Assembly (NCBI RefSeq): GCF_902809855.1
Contig: NZ_CADDWJ010000002.1
Coordinates: forward strand, 1 to 64,000
Length of the DNA stretch: 64,000 bases
Direction of reading: 5' to 3'
Source of the DNA: Acinetobacter sp. Marseille-Q1618
Lineage (GTDB): Bacteria > Pseudomonadota > Gammaproteobacteria > Pseudomonadales > Moraxellaceae
Position 1 is the first letter of the stretch. Each line of letters opens with the position of its first letter. A program made the translations under genes and the position numbers. Shown piece by piece: positions 27,523-37,367 of the stretch. Under the pieces are notes generated by a model. The model was not told where the DNA came from. It saw only the letters and a list, made by a program, of their open reading frames with translations, and searched no databases.

Positions 27523-28041
27523 ATGATTTATTCGATTCGACCTGCATTAGTTTCAGATATCGCAAAATTGATTCAAATTGAACAATCTGCCAATCAAGCC
27601 TTTGCCCAAATCCCGACGTTAAAGTGGCTAGCTAAAAGCACTGTCATGTCGAATGATGAACATTTAAAGTTGATTCAAAATCATTATTCTTTTGTTGCTA
27701 TGAATGAACACGATCAAGCACTTGGATTTTTATATGCCGAAAAGCAAGGTAATGATCTTTATATTATTGAGTTTGATGTACGCTATGAATATCAGCAGCA
27801 AGGCATTGGTCGTCAGCTTATGGCACATATAATTAATTTTGCTCAACTCAACCATTTTCAAACAGTGACATTGACAACTTTTAAGGATGTTGCGTGGAAT
27901 AAACCTTTTTATGAAAATTTAGGCTTTGAAGTATTGTATCAGCAGGATTTGAAACCCTATTTAAAACAAAAAATAGAGTATGAAGTTACACAAGGTTTTG
28001 AACGTGAAAGTCGTTGTGCTATGCAATTGCGTTTAGAGTAG
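27523..28041 (+). CDS. GNAT-family N-acetyltransferase
   Basis: The product has about 172 residues from the ATG at 27523, where the domain itself begins (MIYSIRPALVSDIAKL). An upstream ATG at 27481 is possible and neither has a good ribosome binding site. The acetyl-CoA-binding motif appears as DVRYEYQQQGIGRQLM near residues 86-101, and NKPFYENLGFEVLYQQ follows as motif B. The substrate is unknown. The gene stands alone downstream of the inverted-repeat element. Confidence 0.82.
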   Translation: MIYSIRPALVSDIAKLIQIEQSANQAFAQIPTLKWLAKSTVMSNDEHLKLIQNHYSFVAMNEHDQALGFLYAEKQGNDLYIIEFDVRYEYQQQGIGRQLMAHIINFAQLNHFQTVTLTTFKDVAWNKPFYENLGFEVLYQQDLKPYLKQKIEYEVTQGFERESRCAMQLRLE

Positions 28042-28436
28042 AACTGTAAAGTGGTCAGGATGAGTCATCTAAATATTTTATTTGTATTCCTCTTTTTATA
28101 ATTTCAACTTTAAATTTCAAACAGATTTCAAATCTATCAAACTTAGATCGTACTGAAAATTCATTAAGAGTTACAATATAAAGAAATTAGCAAATATGCT
28201 CCATTTCGCTTTTGCGCATAAAACAACATTAACTTTTAAGCTAAAATTTTCTAACATGAAATGCCTTATTTTCATTCACTTAACTTATTAAATAAACCAG
28301 TATCGAAATATCATCTAAAAACTCTCAATTGACCAAAACTATCAACTGACTTTCCCGTTCTCGTCATTGAACTCTTTACTTTATAAAGTACACTCAAACT
28401 ACATAACAATTTTAGAAGTCATAAAAAGGAATAGCT
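28042..28436. other. Intergenic region upstream of the beta-oxidation operon
   Basis: These 395 AT-rich bases hold no reading frame or RNA that I recognise. The thiolase start is preceded by AAAAAGGA, a good ribosome binding site. I could not assign a promoter or an operator by eye. Confidence 0.4.
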
Positions 28437-29642
28437 ATGAGCGAGGCTTACATCATTGATGCCATTCGCACACCACGCGGAAAAGGAAAGAAAGATGGTT
28501 CACTATATAGCGTGAAACCTATCACTTTGCTTACAACTTTACTGAATGAATTAAAAGATCGTCACCATTTAGATACCTCTAAAGTCGATGACATCGTACT
28601 CGGGTGTGTAACACCAATTGCCGACCAAGGTGGTGATATTGCCAAAACTGCTGCGATTGCAGCGGGTTGGGACAATGATGTTGCTGGTGTGCAAATCAAC
28701 CGTTTCTGTGCATCAGGCTTAGAAGCTGTAAACTTAGCGGCTCAAAAAGTTCGTTCTGGCTGGGAAGATGTGGTTGTTGCTGGTGGCGTAGAATCAATGT
28801 CGCGTATTCCTATGGGTTCAGATGGTGGACCTTGGGCGCTTGATCCTGAAACCAACTTAAAGTCTAACTTTGTTCCGCAAGGGATTGGTGCAGACTTGAT
28901 TGCCACTTTAGACGGTTATACGCGTTCCGATGTGGATGAATTTGCTGCAAATTCACAACGTAAAGCGGCTGCTGCACAAGCGGCTGGTCATTTTGATAAA
29001 TCGATCATTGCCATTAAAGATAAAGCTGGCGTGACCATTTTAGATAAAGACGAATTTATCAAACCAACAACAACGGCTGAAGGTTTAGCAAAACTAAATC
29101 CTAGCTTTGAAATGATGGGTGGTATGGGCTTTGATGCTGTTGCATTACAACAATATCCTGAAGCACAAAAAATCAATCACGTTCACCATGCAGGTAACTC
29201 ATCAGGGATCGTTGATGGTGCTGCGGTGGTTTTAATTGCTTCTGAAAAAGCAGTCAAAGAACAAGGTTTAAAACCACGTGCCAAAGTTTTAGCAACTGCA
29301 TTGGTCGGTACTGATCCAACAATCATGTTGACAGGCCCTGCACCTGCTGCACGTAAAGCTTTAGAAAAAGCGGGCTTAAGCATTGATGATATTGATTTAT
29401 TTGAAGTGAATGAAGCATTTGCGTCCGTTGTTATGCGCTTTATGAAAGAACTCAATGTTCCTGCTGAAAAAGTCAATGTGAATGGTGGTGCAATTGCAAT
29501 GGGTCATCCATTGGGTGCAACAGGTGCCATGATTTTAGGAACTTTACTTGATGAATTAGAACGTCAAGGTAAAAAACGTGGTTTAGCGACATTATGTGTG
29601 GGTGGTGGCATGGGTATTGCGACCATTATTGAGTTGGTATAA
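28437..29642 (+). CDS. Acetyl-CoA C-acyltransferase (thiolase)
   Basis: This 401-residue cytoplasmic enzyme cleaves 3-ketoacyl-CoA with CoA in beta-oxidation, or runs in reverse. The nucleophile is Cys91 in [10 protein letters not shown]. The C-terminal motifs [15 protein letters not shown] and CVGGGMG carry the catalytic His and the second Cys. The next gene, 11 bases downstream, is the multifunctional hydratase/dehydrogenase, which is the usual partner (FadA/FadI with FadB/FadJ). The gene order thiolase first, then FadB-type, is inverted relative to E. coli fadBA. Chain-length preference cannot be read from the sequence. Confidence 0.93.
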   Translation: MSEAYIIDAIRTPRGKGKKDGSLYSVKPITLLTTLLNELKDRHHLDTSKVDDIVLGCVTPIADQGGDIAKTAAIAAGWDNDVAGVQINRFCASGLEAVNLAAQKVRSGWEDVVVAGGVESMSRIPMGSDGGPWALDPETNLKSNFVPQGIGADLIATLDGYTRSDVDEFAANSQRKAAAAQAAGHFDKSIIAIKDKAGVTILDKDEFIKPTTTAEGLAKLNPSFEMMGGMGFDAVALQQYPEAQKINHVHHAGNSSGIVDGAAVVLIASEKAVKEQGLKPRAKVLATALVGTDPTIMLTGPAPAARKALEKAGLSIDDIDLFEVNEAFASVVMRFMKELNVPAEKVNVNGGAIAMGHPLGATGAMILGTLLDELERQGKKRGLATLCVGGGMGIATIIELV

Positions 29643-29653
29643 GGAGAATAAGA

Positions 29654-31786
29654 ATGAGCGCAATTCAATACGAAAAAAATGCGGAAGGCATTGTTATTCT
29701 TACTTTAAATTCGCCAAACCAATCTGCAAACACCATGAATGCAGATTTCCAAAAAGCATTGACTGAAACGGTTGAAAAACTAAAAGCTGACTCAGGCATT
29801 ACAGGGATTATTTTCCGTTCAGCGAAAAAAACCTTTTTTGCAGGCGGTGACTTAGATGACTTAATTCAAGCGCGTCCAGAAGATGCAAAAGAATTTTTTG
29901 ATGTCGTTCAACTCATGAAAAAAGAGTTACGCTACATTGAAACTTTAGGCGTTCCTGTGGTTGCAGCACTCAACGGTACAGCACTAGGTGGTGGTTGGGA
30001 AATCGCACTTGGCTGTCATGCACGTATTGCATTGAATGATCCAAAATCTAAGTTTGGTTTACCTGAAGTAACTTTAGGTTTACTACCAGGCGGTGGTGGT
30101 ATCGTCCGTATGGTACGCCTATTGGGTTTACAAAATGCGTTCCCATTCCTGATGGAAGGTAAGCAATTTGGTGTAGATAAAGCCAAATCATTAGGCTTGA
30201 TCCAAGACACTGCTGAAACACTTGATGAGTTGATGGAAAAATCAATTGCTTGGGTCAAAGCAAATCCGAAATCACAACAACCATTTGATGTGAAAGGCTA
30301 CAAAATCCCAGGTGGCGATCCTAAAACCCCTGCAGTTGCTCAAATTCTTGCGATTGCGCCTGCAATGCTACGTGATAAAACCAAAGGTTGCTACCCTGCA
30401 CCTGAAGCGATTATGGCAGCAGCAGTTGAAGGTGCTCAAGTCGATGTAGATACAGCATTGACCATTGAATCACGCTATTTCACTTACCTTGCAACAGGTC
30501 AAGTGGCGAAAAACATGATCGGTACTTTCTGGCATGGTTTAAATGCCATTAAAGCAGGTGCAAGCCGTCCAAAAGATGTGGCAAAATGGCAAGCAACCAA
30601 AGTTGGTATCTTAGGCGCAGGCATGATGGGTGCAGGTATTGCTTACTCAACTGCAACCAAAGGCATCGCAGTGGTACTGAAAGATGTATCTGTTGAAAAT
30701 GCAGAAAAAGGCAAAGCCTATAGCCAAAAACTATTGGACAAACGCGTTTCTCAAGGTCGTATGACTGCTGAAAAACGTGATCAAATTTTAAGTTTAATTA
30801 CTGCAACAGCCAACGCTGAAGACCTAAAAGGCTGTGACTTGATCATTGAAGCAGTATTTGAAAATCAAGAACTTAAAGCTAAAGTGACACAAGAAGCAGA
30901 AGCATTCTTGGCTGATGGCGGTGTGATGGCATCCAATACATCCACACTACCAATCACAGGTTTAGCAAAAGCGTCTAAAGATGATAAAAACTTCATTGGT
31001 TTGCACTTCTTTAGTCCAGTCGACAAAATGCCATTGGTTGAAATCATCAAAGGTGCAAATACTTCTGCCGAAACTTTAGCGAAAGCGTATGACTATGTTC
31101 AACAAATTGGTAAAACACCAATCGTTGTCAACGATAGCCGTGGTTTCTTCACCAGTCGTGTGTTTGGTACTTTTGTGAATGAAGGCTTACGTTTACTGGC
31201 AGAAGGTGTACACCCTGCACGTATTGAAATGGCTGCATTGAAAGCAGGTATGCCAGTCGGCCCATTGGCGATTCAAGATGAAGTTGCATTGACATTGTCT
31301 GAACATGTCACCAATGAGACACGTAAAGCATTACAGGCAGAAGGTAAAAACTTGCCACACTCTCCTTCTGAAGATGTCTTAAAAACTATGATTCACGAGT
31401 TCGACCGTAAAGGTAAAGCTGCGGGTGCTGGTTTCTATGAGTATCCAGAAGGTGGCAAAAAACATCTTTGGGATGGCTTAAGTCACTGGAAACAAGATGT
31501 TGATATTTCTGAACAAGAAATGATTGATCGCATCTTATTTGTTCAAGCACTTGATACTTTGCGTTGCTATGAAGAAAACGTCCTTGAGTCAGTGGTAGAT
31601 GCCAATATTGGTTCGATCTTCGGTATCGGTTTTGCGCCGTGGACAGGTGGTGCAATTCAGTTCTTAAATCAATATGGTTTAGATAAAGCCTTAGCACGTG
31701 CTAATGAACTTGAAGCAAAATATGGTGAGCGCTTCAAAGCACCACAATTGCTCAAAGACAAAGTTGCAAGCGGTAAAATTGACTGA
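29654..31786 (+). CDS. Multifunctional enoyl-CoA hydratase / 3-hydroxyacyl-CoA dehydrogenase (FadB/FadJ-like)
   Basis: The 710-residue fusion has an N-terminal crotonase domain (ALGGGWEIALGCHARIA, then PEVTLGLLPGGGG) that hydrates enoyl-CoA. A 3-hydroxyacyl-CoA dehydrogenase follows from about residue 315, with the NAD loop GILGAGMMGAGIAYS and the catalytic His in GLHFFSPVDKMPLVEI. The C-terminal dehydrogenase dimerisation domain is repeated. It forms an operon with the thiolase gene (AAGGAG ribosome binding site in the 11-base gap) and is followed by a terminator. It could process the products of the atu pathway and of branched-chain racemisation encoded elsewhere in the window. Confidence 0.93.
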   Translation: MSAIQYEKNAEGIVILTLNSPNQSANTMNADFQKALTETVEKLKADSGITGIIFRSAKKTFFAGGDLDDLIQARPEDAKEFFDVVQLMKKELRYIETLGVPVVAALNGTALGGGWEIALGCHARIALNDPKSKFGLPEVTLGLLPGGGGIVRMVRLLGLQNAFPFLMEGKQFGVDKAKSLGLIQDTAETLDELMEKSIAWVKANPKSQQPFDVKGYKIPGGDPKTPAVAQILAIAPAMLRDKTKGCYPAPEAIMAAAVEGAQVDVDTALTIESRYFTYLATGQVAKNMIGTFWHGLNAIKAGASRPKDVAKWQATKVGILGAGMMGAGIAYSTATKGIAVVLKDVSVENAEKGKAYSQKLLDKRVSQGRMTAEKRDQILSLITATANAEDLKGCDLIIEAVFENQELKAKVTQEAEAFLADGGVMASNTSTLPITGLAKASKDDKNFIGLHFFSPVDKMPLVEIIKGANTSAETLAKAYDYVQQIGKTPIVVNDSRGFFTSRVFGTFVNEGLRLLAEGVHPARIEMAALKAGMPVGPLAIQDEVALTLSEHVTNETRKALQAEGKNLPHSPSEDVLKTMIHEFDRKGKAAGAGFYEYPEGGKKHLWDGLSHWKQDVDISEQEMIDRILFVQALDTLRCYEENVLESVVDANIGSIFGIGFAPWTGGAIQFLNQYGLDKALARANELEAKYGERFKAPQLLKDKVASGKID

Positions 31787-31810
31787 TTTTAAATCGGTAA
31801 ATTTAAAGTA

Positions 31811-31836
31811 AAAGAGGCGAAACAGCCTCTTTTCTT
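31811..31836 (+). terminator. Terminator of the beta-oxidation operon
   Basis: AAAGAGGC (31811-31818) pairs with GCCTCTTT (31825-31832), followed by a T-rich tail. Confidence 0.75.
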
Positions 31837-31968
31837 ATTTTTGAATCATCAAGTATGATTTGAAAAGCCTTATTTTTATTAGGTCTTTCTATTTAAACTG
31901 TCGGATAATCCACAATTTTGTGTTATAACATTACATAAATTCCCATTTGTTAATTTTGGAATATTCCT

Positions 31969-32289
31969 ATGTCAAATGCTACTGACTCTCAAAAAGTTGC
32001 TGATGAAAAAAAAGGTTGGAAAGGTCTTTTCATTGCCTTTATTTTAAGTGTTTTATTTCTTGGAATTTTTTATTTGGCTGTGACCAATGAACCTGACTAT
32101 ATGCCGAGCCAACAAAAGTCAGAAGTCAACCAAACTTCATTTAAAAATGCGCCCGTGATGTCAAAAGAAGCTTTGGCTGAAGCAGAAAAGCAACGTTTAG
32201 CAAATGCAGAACAACAAGCACCTGATGCAAATATGAAAAATATGCAACACGATAACACTGAAACCCACGCAGAGCACAGTGCTCATTAA
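31969..32289 (+). CDS. Small single-span membrane protein, unknown function
   Basis: The 106-residue protein has a short charged N-terminus, one transmembrane helix at about 19-41, and then a hydrophilic tail rich in Glu, Gln, Ala and His (ending THAEHSAH). The tail is probably periplasmic by the positive-inside rule (KKGWK before the helix). No family is recognised. The His/Met/Glu-rich tail might bind metal, but this is speculation. It has its own intergenic region and no clear operon partner. Confidence 0.7.
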   Translation: MSNATDSQKVADEKKGWKGLFIAFILSVLFLGIFYLAVTNEPDYMPSQQKSEVNQTSFKNAPVMSKEALAEAEKQRLANAEQQAPDANMKNMQHDNTETHAEHSAH

Positions 32290-32344
32290 AATCAATATCA
32301 GGTTTTATGACAGCTTTATTTCTTATTGATTGTGATAAAACCTT

Positions 32345-32908
32345 TTATATTATTTTAGCCAAGACAGCCATAAGATCTGAAAAATGATGCAGATTCGCAT
32401 CTGCATATTTAGAATGAAAATGGGTATCTGGATTGAAAAATATCGTTTTCATGCCTGCTTTTTGTGCACCTAAAATATCGGCTTGCTCATTATCTCCCAC
32501 AAAAATGCATTGTTCAGGTTTAACCCTCAGTTGTTGAGTTGCAAGCTCAAATATTGCTGAGTCAGGTTTTCTTAGTCCGACTGCCTCAGAAATAACAATA
32601 CTAGAAAAATATTGGCTTAATGCTAAAGCTTCAAAATTACGCTCCTGAAAAGGCGTTTTCCCATTTGAAATCAATCCAAGTTTATAGCCCGCCTGAGCAA
32701 TTTTTTGAATGGTATTTTCCACACCTACATAAGCAACACAAAAACGATTAAGCTCATGTAAATACATATCTAATAAATCTTGCGTACTCACTTGGGTAAT
32801 TTCAAATTCTGCAATTAATTGTTGGTAAACTTTATCTTTCCACACCGAACCATTAGCATCCAGTTCTAAAAAGCGTTGTATGAATCGTTGTTGTTGTGAT
32901 ACTGGCAC
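32345..32908 (-). CDS. HAD-superfamily hydrolase, open frame lacking the canonical N-terminus
   Basis: The frame from the GTG at 32908 gives 187 residues. HAD motif II is LGLISNGKTPF (about 77), and the later FVGDNEQADILGAQKAG supplies motif IV and the Mg-binding acid. The catalytic motif I is absent from this frame but is encoded in frame just upstream at 32972-32986 (Asp-Leu-Asp-Gln-Thr). No ATG, GTG or TTG lies between motif I and an in-frame TAG at 33008-33010. So the functional gene extends upstream and either uses an unusual start, reads through an amber codon, or is damaged. Related enzymes dephosphorylate small metabolites. Confidence 0.75.
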   Translation of the reverse strand: MPVSQQQRFIQRFLELDANGSVWKDKVYQQLIAEFEITQVSTQDLLDMYLHELNRFCVAYVGVENTIQKIAQAGYKLGLISNGKTPFQERNFEALALSQYFSSIVISEAVGLRKPDSAIFELATQQLRVKPEQCIFVGDNEQADILGAQKAGMKTIFFNPDTHFHSKYADANLHHFSDLMAVLAKII

Positions 32909-33022
32909 AAGTTGTAATGACTGTATTTGCCATATTAAAAACAGCTTGAGAGAATGTGTGCGATCTAAAAGGGTTTGATCTAAATCAAACAGTATAGCTT
33001 TGATCTTCTATGTATCATTCAT
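32909..33022 (-). other. 5' coding extension of the HAD gene with in-frame amber codon
   Basis: Read on the minus strand, the frame from ATG (33022-33020) is Met-Asn-Asp-Thr-TAG-Lys-Ile-Lys-Ala-Ile-Leu-Phe, then Asp-Leu-Asp-Gln-Thr-Leu-Leu-Asp-Arg, and continues without a stop into the HAD gene. The Asp-x-Asp-x-Thr block is HAD motif I, so the region is protein-coding by homology. A single C-to-T change (CAG to TAG) would explain the stop. Confidence 0.7.
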
Positions 33023-33106
33023 CTATGATTTTTCTCATGAATCCTATCTCAATTTATCGAGATATAAATTTATTTTATCTTATTTACTGGCTAAGAAATT
33101 TTTTGC

Positions 33107-33529
33107 TTAAATTTCCATACGCATATCAACATGTGGAATACCACAATCTAAATATGAATCGCCTTCAAGTTTAAATCCCAAATTTTCATAAAAGCCAACC
33201 GCATGAACCTGTGCAGATAGCTTTAGAAAATCTCGCTGTTCTGTCGCTGCAACCGCAATAATATGTTGCATCAGTTGCTGCCCTAGCCCCTGTCCTCGAT
33301 AATTTTTTAACACTGCAACTCGTCCAATACTGTTATTTTCCAGTAAACGCGCTGTCGCAATGGCATGATTTTGATCATACATCACGAAATGTAAAGACTT
33401 TTCATCCTCTGCATCCCATTCCTCATTTTCAGCAATATTTTGTTCTTGGATAAATACCAATGTACGCACTTTTTTGGCATCTGTTGCTAGATCATTCCAA
33501 CAACCGTTATGGATTACATAGTCTGACAT
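33107..33529 (-). CDS. GNAT-family N-acetyltransferase (YjcF/ElaA-like)
   Basis: The 140-residue single-domain protein has the acetyl-CoA loop VLKNYRGQGLGQQLM near residues 74-88. It also has VHAVGFYENLGFKLEGDSYLD, the typical C-terminal motif, and an early LVFIQEQNI segment characteristic of the small YjcF-type subgroup. The substrate is unknown. It is probably monocistronic. Confidence 0.85.
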   Translation of the reverse strand: MSDYVIHNGCWNDLATDAKKVRTLVFIQEQNIAENEEWDAEDEKSLHFVMYDQNHAIATARLLENNSIGRVAVLKNYRGQGLGQQLMQHIIAVAATEQRDFLKLSAQVHAVGFYENLGFKLEGDSYLDCGIPHVDMRMEI

Positions 33530-33672
33530 CTAACATCCCTTTCATGATTCATTTTTAATCAACCATTATTTAAATAAGGCAACACACAGAAAAATTAGCA
33601 GAAGCCAATGCGACTAAATAATTTTTTATCAACCCAAGATAGTTTGAGTAATGCATCTTGTTTCATTTCACA

Positions 33673-34887
33673 CTAACACTTACAACCGATATCTTGCTGA
33701 TCCCATTGATCATTTAACAACAATTCTAATGAGTGTTTTTGAATTCCATACATTTTTTTCAATTCTGTGATTTGTGCCAAAACTTGCTCATCAGGTGCAG
33801 TAAAATTTTTGCGTTTGGTCGCCAAAATCATTTTGTTTTTACTGGTATGTTCCAAAGCCACGAACTCAAACACTTTAGTGTCATAACCATAAGCATTTAA
33901 GAGTAATGCGCGAATGGTATCTGTGAGCATTTCAGCTTGTTGCCCTGCATGAATACCAAATTGCAACATCGGTGCAAGTACTTTTGGGCTTTTTAACTGC
34001 GGACGTAATTCCTTATGACAACATGGCGCGCACATGATCATCTGTGCATTTAAGCGAATCCCTGTATGAATGGCAAAATCTGTTGCTACATCACAGGCAT
34101 GTAGTGCGATCATCACATCCAATTTTTCAGGTGCATAAGTACGTACATCACCTTGGAAAAATTGCAAATGTTTAAACGCTGATGCTGCCGCTACGTTTTG
34201 GCAAAACTCAACCATTTTAGGATTTAGCTCAACCCCAGTGACATAAGGCGTTATTTGATTTTTCAGCAAATAATCATATAAAGCAAAGGTTAAATAGCCT
34301 TTACCTGAGCCAAAATCCACCACACGCAAAGCAGGTTCTGATTGTTCAATTTTATCTAAAGCCCCTGAGAATATTTCCACAAATTTATTAATCTGTTTCC
34401 ATTTTCGTGCCATGCTCGGAATGATTTGAGCTTTACTGTCGGTGATGCCCAAAGGCTGTAGATAATAACGGTCTTGTTCAACATAACGCTGTTTCGCTCG
34501 GTCATGTTGTTCATTCACATTGTTTTTTTGAAGCGCTGCTTTGCTATAGCTTAATAAAGCCTTCTTTTTATTTTTTTTCAGTTGAATTTCTTGCGCATTC
34601 GCAAATAAATTAGCTTGTTTGCATTGAGTAAAAAGTTGCTGAATGATAGTTAGGCTTTCATTTATTGGATAGTTTTTGGTGACATCTTGGGTTTTATAAC
34701 GATATAGACAACTCATCATCTCTTGATTTTGTAGTGAAATGATACGAAAAGTCATTTTTTCTAAATGTTCTAACTCGCCTTTATATTGACTGAGTATCAA
34801 TCGTTCAAAACTTTGTGTTTCAATGGCTTGCTCTAAAGCATTGATAAATTGTTGTTCCTGCTCGGACATCGAAGCCAACTGTGACAT
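33673..34887 (-). CDS. Class I SAM-dependent methyltransferase
   Basis: The 404-residue protein has a central methyltransferase domain. VVDFGSGKGYLTFALYDYL (about 188-206) is motif I, VTGVELNPKMVEFC is motif II, and MIALHACDVATDFAI with MCAPCCHKE lies near 258-285. The Cys-rich CAPCCH segment and the C-terminal CKC are notable and could bind metal. The arrangement fits the Methyltransf_32-type family (RNA- or protein-directed members are known); the substrate is not assigned. It is divergent from the hemolysin-III gene. Confidence 0.82.
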   Translation of the reverse strand: MSQLASMSEQEQQFINALEQAIETQSFERLILSQYKGELEHLEKMTFRIISLQNQEMMSCLYRYKTQDVTKNYPINESLTIIQQLFTQCKQANLFANAQEIQLKKNKKKALLSYSKAALQKNNVNEQHDRAKQRYVEQDRYYLQPLGITDSKAQIIPSMARKWKQINKFVEIFSGALDKIEQSEPALRVVDFGSGKGYLTFALYDYLLKNQITPYVTGVELNPKMVEFCQNVAAASAFKHLQFFQGDVRTYAPEKLDVMIALHACDVATDFAIHTGIRLNAQMIMCAPCCHKELRPQLKSPKVLAPMLQFGIHAGQQAEMLTDTIRALLLNAYGYDTKVFEFVALEHTSKNKMILATKRKNFTAPDEQVLAQITELKKMYGIQKHSLELLLNDQWDQQDIGCKC

Positions 34888-34987
34888 AGTGCAAACTCAT
34901 ATTGATACAAGTTGCTATTTTAAATGTTCTTACTTTAAAGGTAAAACTCCATTACTATACAAATGTATTTTTAAGAAAATTACAATC

Positions 34988-35629
34988 ATGAACTCAAATA
35001 TTATTCATGTTTACGCTCCCCAAGAAGAACGTATTAATGCGATCAGTCATGCGATCGGTGCTGTTTGTGCTGCAGTTGCTATGATTTTTATGCTAATCAA
35101 AGGCAGTTATTTACCTACTTGGCAATTTTTTGGTTTAGTGGTTTATGGTTTAAGCATGGTGTTGTTATTTTCAAGTTCTGCGATTTATCATTTTTCTGTT
35201 GATGAGAAAAAACGCCATTGGTATAAAAAATTAGATCATACCGCTATTTATTATTTGATTGCAGGGACATATACACCCTTTTTAGGTATCGCGATTCCTA
35301 CAGCAAAAGCACATTATTTATTAATTGCACTTTGGGTAATTGCCGCTATTGGTACATTATTCAAGTTAGTTTTCATTCATCGCTTTCAAAAAATTTCGCT
35401 TATTGCATACTTGGTTATGGGATGGCTTGCTGTATTGGTCATGGACGATATGCAACGGTTTTTAAGTAGCGGTGCCATCAAATTATTGGTCGCAGGTGGG
35501 CTTGCTTACACCATTGGTGCATTGTTTTATGCCTTAAAAAGAGTAAGATATACCCATGCTATTTGGCACATCTTTGTGTTGATGGGTGCGGGATTACAAT
35601 TCTTCGCAATCTATCTCTACGTTATCTAA
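34988..35629 (+). CDS. Hemolysin III / PAQR-family membrane protein
   Basis: The product has 213 residues from the ATG at 34988; the long upstream frame from 34823 is antisense to the methyltransferase start and is not used. Seven hydrophobic helices follow an N-terminal EERINAISHAIGA segment. The zinc-site pattern of the family is visible in SSSAIYHFS, then KLDHTAIYYLIAGTYTPF, and a late HAIWHIFVLMGA. The name comes from a Bacillus protein; E. coli YqfA/TrhA is linked to membrane energetics, and a true toxin role is unlikely. Confidence 0.88.
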   Translation: MNSNIIHVYAPQEERINAISHAIGAVCAAVAMIFMLIKGSYLPTWQFFGLVVYGLSMVLLFSSSAIYHFSVDEKKRHWYKKLDHTAIYYLIAGTYTPFLGIAIPTAKAHYLLIALWVIAAIGTLFKLVFIHRFQKISLIAYLVMGWLAVLVMDDMQRFLSSGAIKLLVAGGLAYTIGALFYALKRVRYTHAIWHIFVLMGAGLQFFAIYLYVI

Positions 35630-35769
35630 TCTTCACTTACGCATATATCAGCGACCCTGATCGAGTTGGTGTGGATTTATCTCGTTGTTTTTTTAAGAAA
35701 TTACGCCTTTTTTAAAAAGATTACGCTTTAGAAAATTAATTTTTTACTTTTAAAAGTGTAAGGTCTACC

Positions 35770-37083
35770 ATGGCGTCATCTAATATCACTGCGACTGACC
35801 AAGTTCAGCCGAATTCAAAAACACGTGTCCTTTTTGCAAGCCTTGTGGGCACAACCATTGAGTTTTTTGACTTTTATATTTATGCAACTGCAGCAGTCAT
35901 CATTTTTCCGCATTTGTTCTTTCCTGCAAGCACAGATCCAACTACTGCTACGATTCAATCTTTAGCGACTTTCGCCATTGCCTTTATCGCTCGCCCAATT
36001 GGTGCTGCTTTATTTGGTCATTTAGGTGATCGTATCGGTCGTAAAGCCACGTTGGTTGCAGCACTGCTGACTATGGGAATATCTACCGTATGTATCGGTT
36101 TGCTTCCAACTTATCATCAAATTGGTATCATCGCCCCGTTATTACTGGCACTTTGCCGTTTAGGTCAAGGACTTGGACTGGGTGGTGAATGGTCTGGTGC
36201 GGTACTGTTGGCAACCGAAAATGCGCCTGAAGGCAAACGTGCTTGGTATGGGATGTTTCCTCAACTTGGTGCACCGATTGGTTTTATCTTAGCTACAGGC
36301 TCATTCTTAACCCTTAGTGCATTCATGTCTGAAGCCGACTTTATGCAATGGGGCTGGCGTATTCCCTTTATCGCTAGTGCTGCCTTGGTCATTGTCGGTC
36401 TTTGGATTCGTTTAAAACTGCATGAAACCCCTGCGTTCCAAAAAGTGTTGAATAAACAAAAAGAAGTGAATATTCCATTTAAAGAAGTGCTGACTAAGCA
36501 CTGGGGAATGCTGATTTTAGGGACGATCGCAGCGATTTGTACTTTTGTGGTGTTCTATTTAACCACTGTCTTTGCCTTGAACTGGGGGACAACAAAACTT
36601 GGTTATTCTCGTTCTGAATTCTTAGAGCTTCAATTATTGGCAACTCTTTGTTTTGCGGCATTCATTCCTCTTTCTGCGGTTTTAGCTGAGAAATTTGGAC
36701 GCAAAGCTACATCTGTGGGCGTATGTATCGTTTCGGCATTATTCGGTTTGGTGTTCTCAAGTATGTTGGAGTCTGGAAACACCTTTGTTGTATTCTTATT
36801 CCTATGTACAGGTCTTGCGATTATGGGCTTAACCTATGGTCCAATCGGTACAGTACTGTCAGAAATCTTCCCAACCTCTGTACGTTATACTGGTTCAGCT
36901 TTAACTTTTAACCTTGCTGGTATTTTTGGGGCATCTTTTGCACCTTTGATTGCAACTAAACTTGCAACCACTTATGGTTTATATGCGGTGGGTTATTATT
37001 TAACTGCTGCCTCTATTCTTTCACTGCTTGCGTTCTTAGCCATTCGTGAAACCAAAAATGATGATGTAAATAACCAGATTTAA
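35770..37083 (+). CDS. MFS transporter, metabolite:H+ symporter (ProP/ShiA) type
   Basis: The 437-residue inner-membrane protein has twelve predicted helices. The sugar/metabolite symporter motif GHLGDRIGRKATLV is near residues 88-101, with LGLGGEWSGAVLLATENAP near 138-156. A second-half counterpart is AEKFGRKATSVGV. Proteins with this pattern import organic acids such as shikimate, alpha-ketoglutarate, proline/betaine or aromatic acids. The substrate cannot be chosen here. Monocistronic, with a clear terminator. Confidence 0.88.
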   Translation: MASSNITATDQVQPNSKTRVLFASLVGTTIEFFDFYIYATAAVIIFPHLFFPASTDPTTATIQSLATFAIAFIARPIGAALFGHLGDRIGRKATLVAALLTMGISTVCIGLLPTYHQIGIIAPLLLALCRLGQGLGLGGEWSGAVLLATENAPEGKRAWYGMFPQLGAPIGFILATGSFLTLSAFMSEADFMQWGWRIPFIASAALVIVGLWIRLKLHETPAFQKVLNKQKEVNIPFKEVLTKHWGMLILGTIAAICTFVVFYLTTVFALNWGTTKLGYSRSEFLELQLLATLCFAAFIPLSAVLAEKFGRKATSVGVCIVSALFGLVFSSMLESGNTFVVFLFLCTGLAIMGLTYGPIGTVLSEIFPTSVRYTGSALTFNLAGIFGASFAPLIATKLATTYGLYAVGYYLTAASILSLLAFLAIRETKNDDVNNQI

Positions 37084-37101
37084 TGATGTAATTACAAATT
37101 G

Positions 37102-37129
37102 AAAGCCTGCAAAAATTTGCAGGCTTTTA
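37102..37129 (+). terminator. Terminator of the MFS transporter gene
   Basis: AAAGCCTGCAAA (37102-37113) pairs with TTTGCAGGCTTT (37116-37127), a strong stem followed by T. Confidence 0.85.
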
Positions 37130-37367
37130 TTTACCTTAAATATTTTAAATAAAATAGACACTCATAAAAAATATCGAATTTCACGATATTAAATAAAATA
37201 AAAAATACTGTATTTCCTTTTCAACAATTCAGCTACATCAATACTCAACTCAACATCCTGATTTTAAATTCGTCGCAGCTTTTCTTTACTATTTGCAAAA
37301 ACAGTATTTGGCGGCAAAGCTCAGAAGATCATCATTATCCAAACCTTAACCGCCTAAATTCTGAATA

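Noticed and set aside
34823..34987. N-terminal extension of the hemolysin-III frame
   Set aside because: It overlaps the methyltransferase start on the other strand and is Cys-rich without family match. The ATG at 34988 gives the proper family start.
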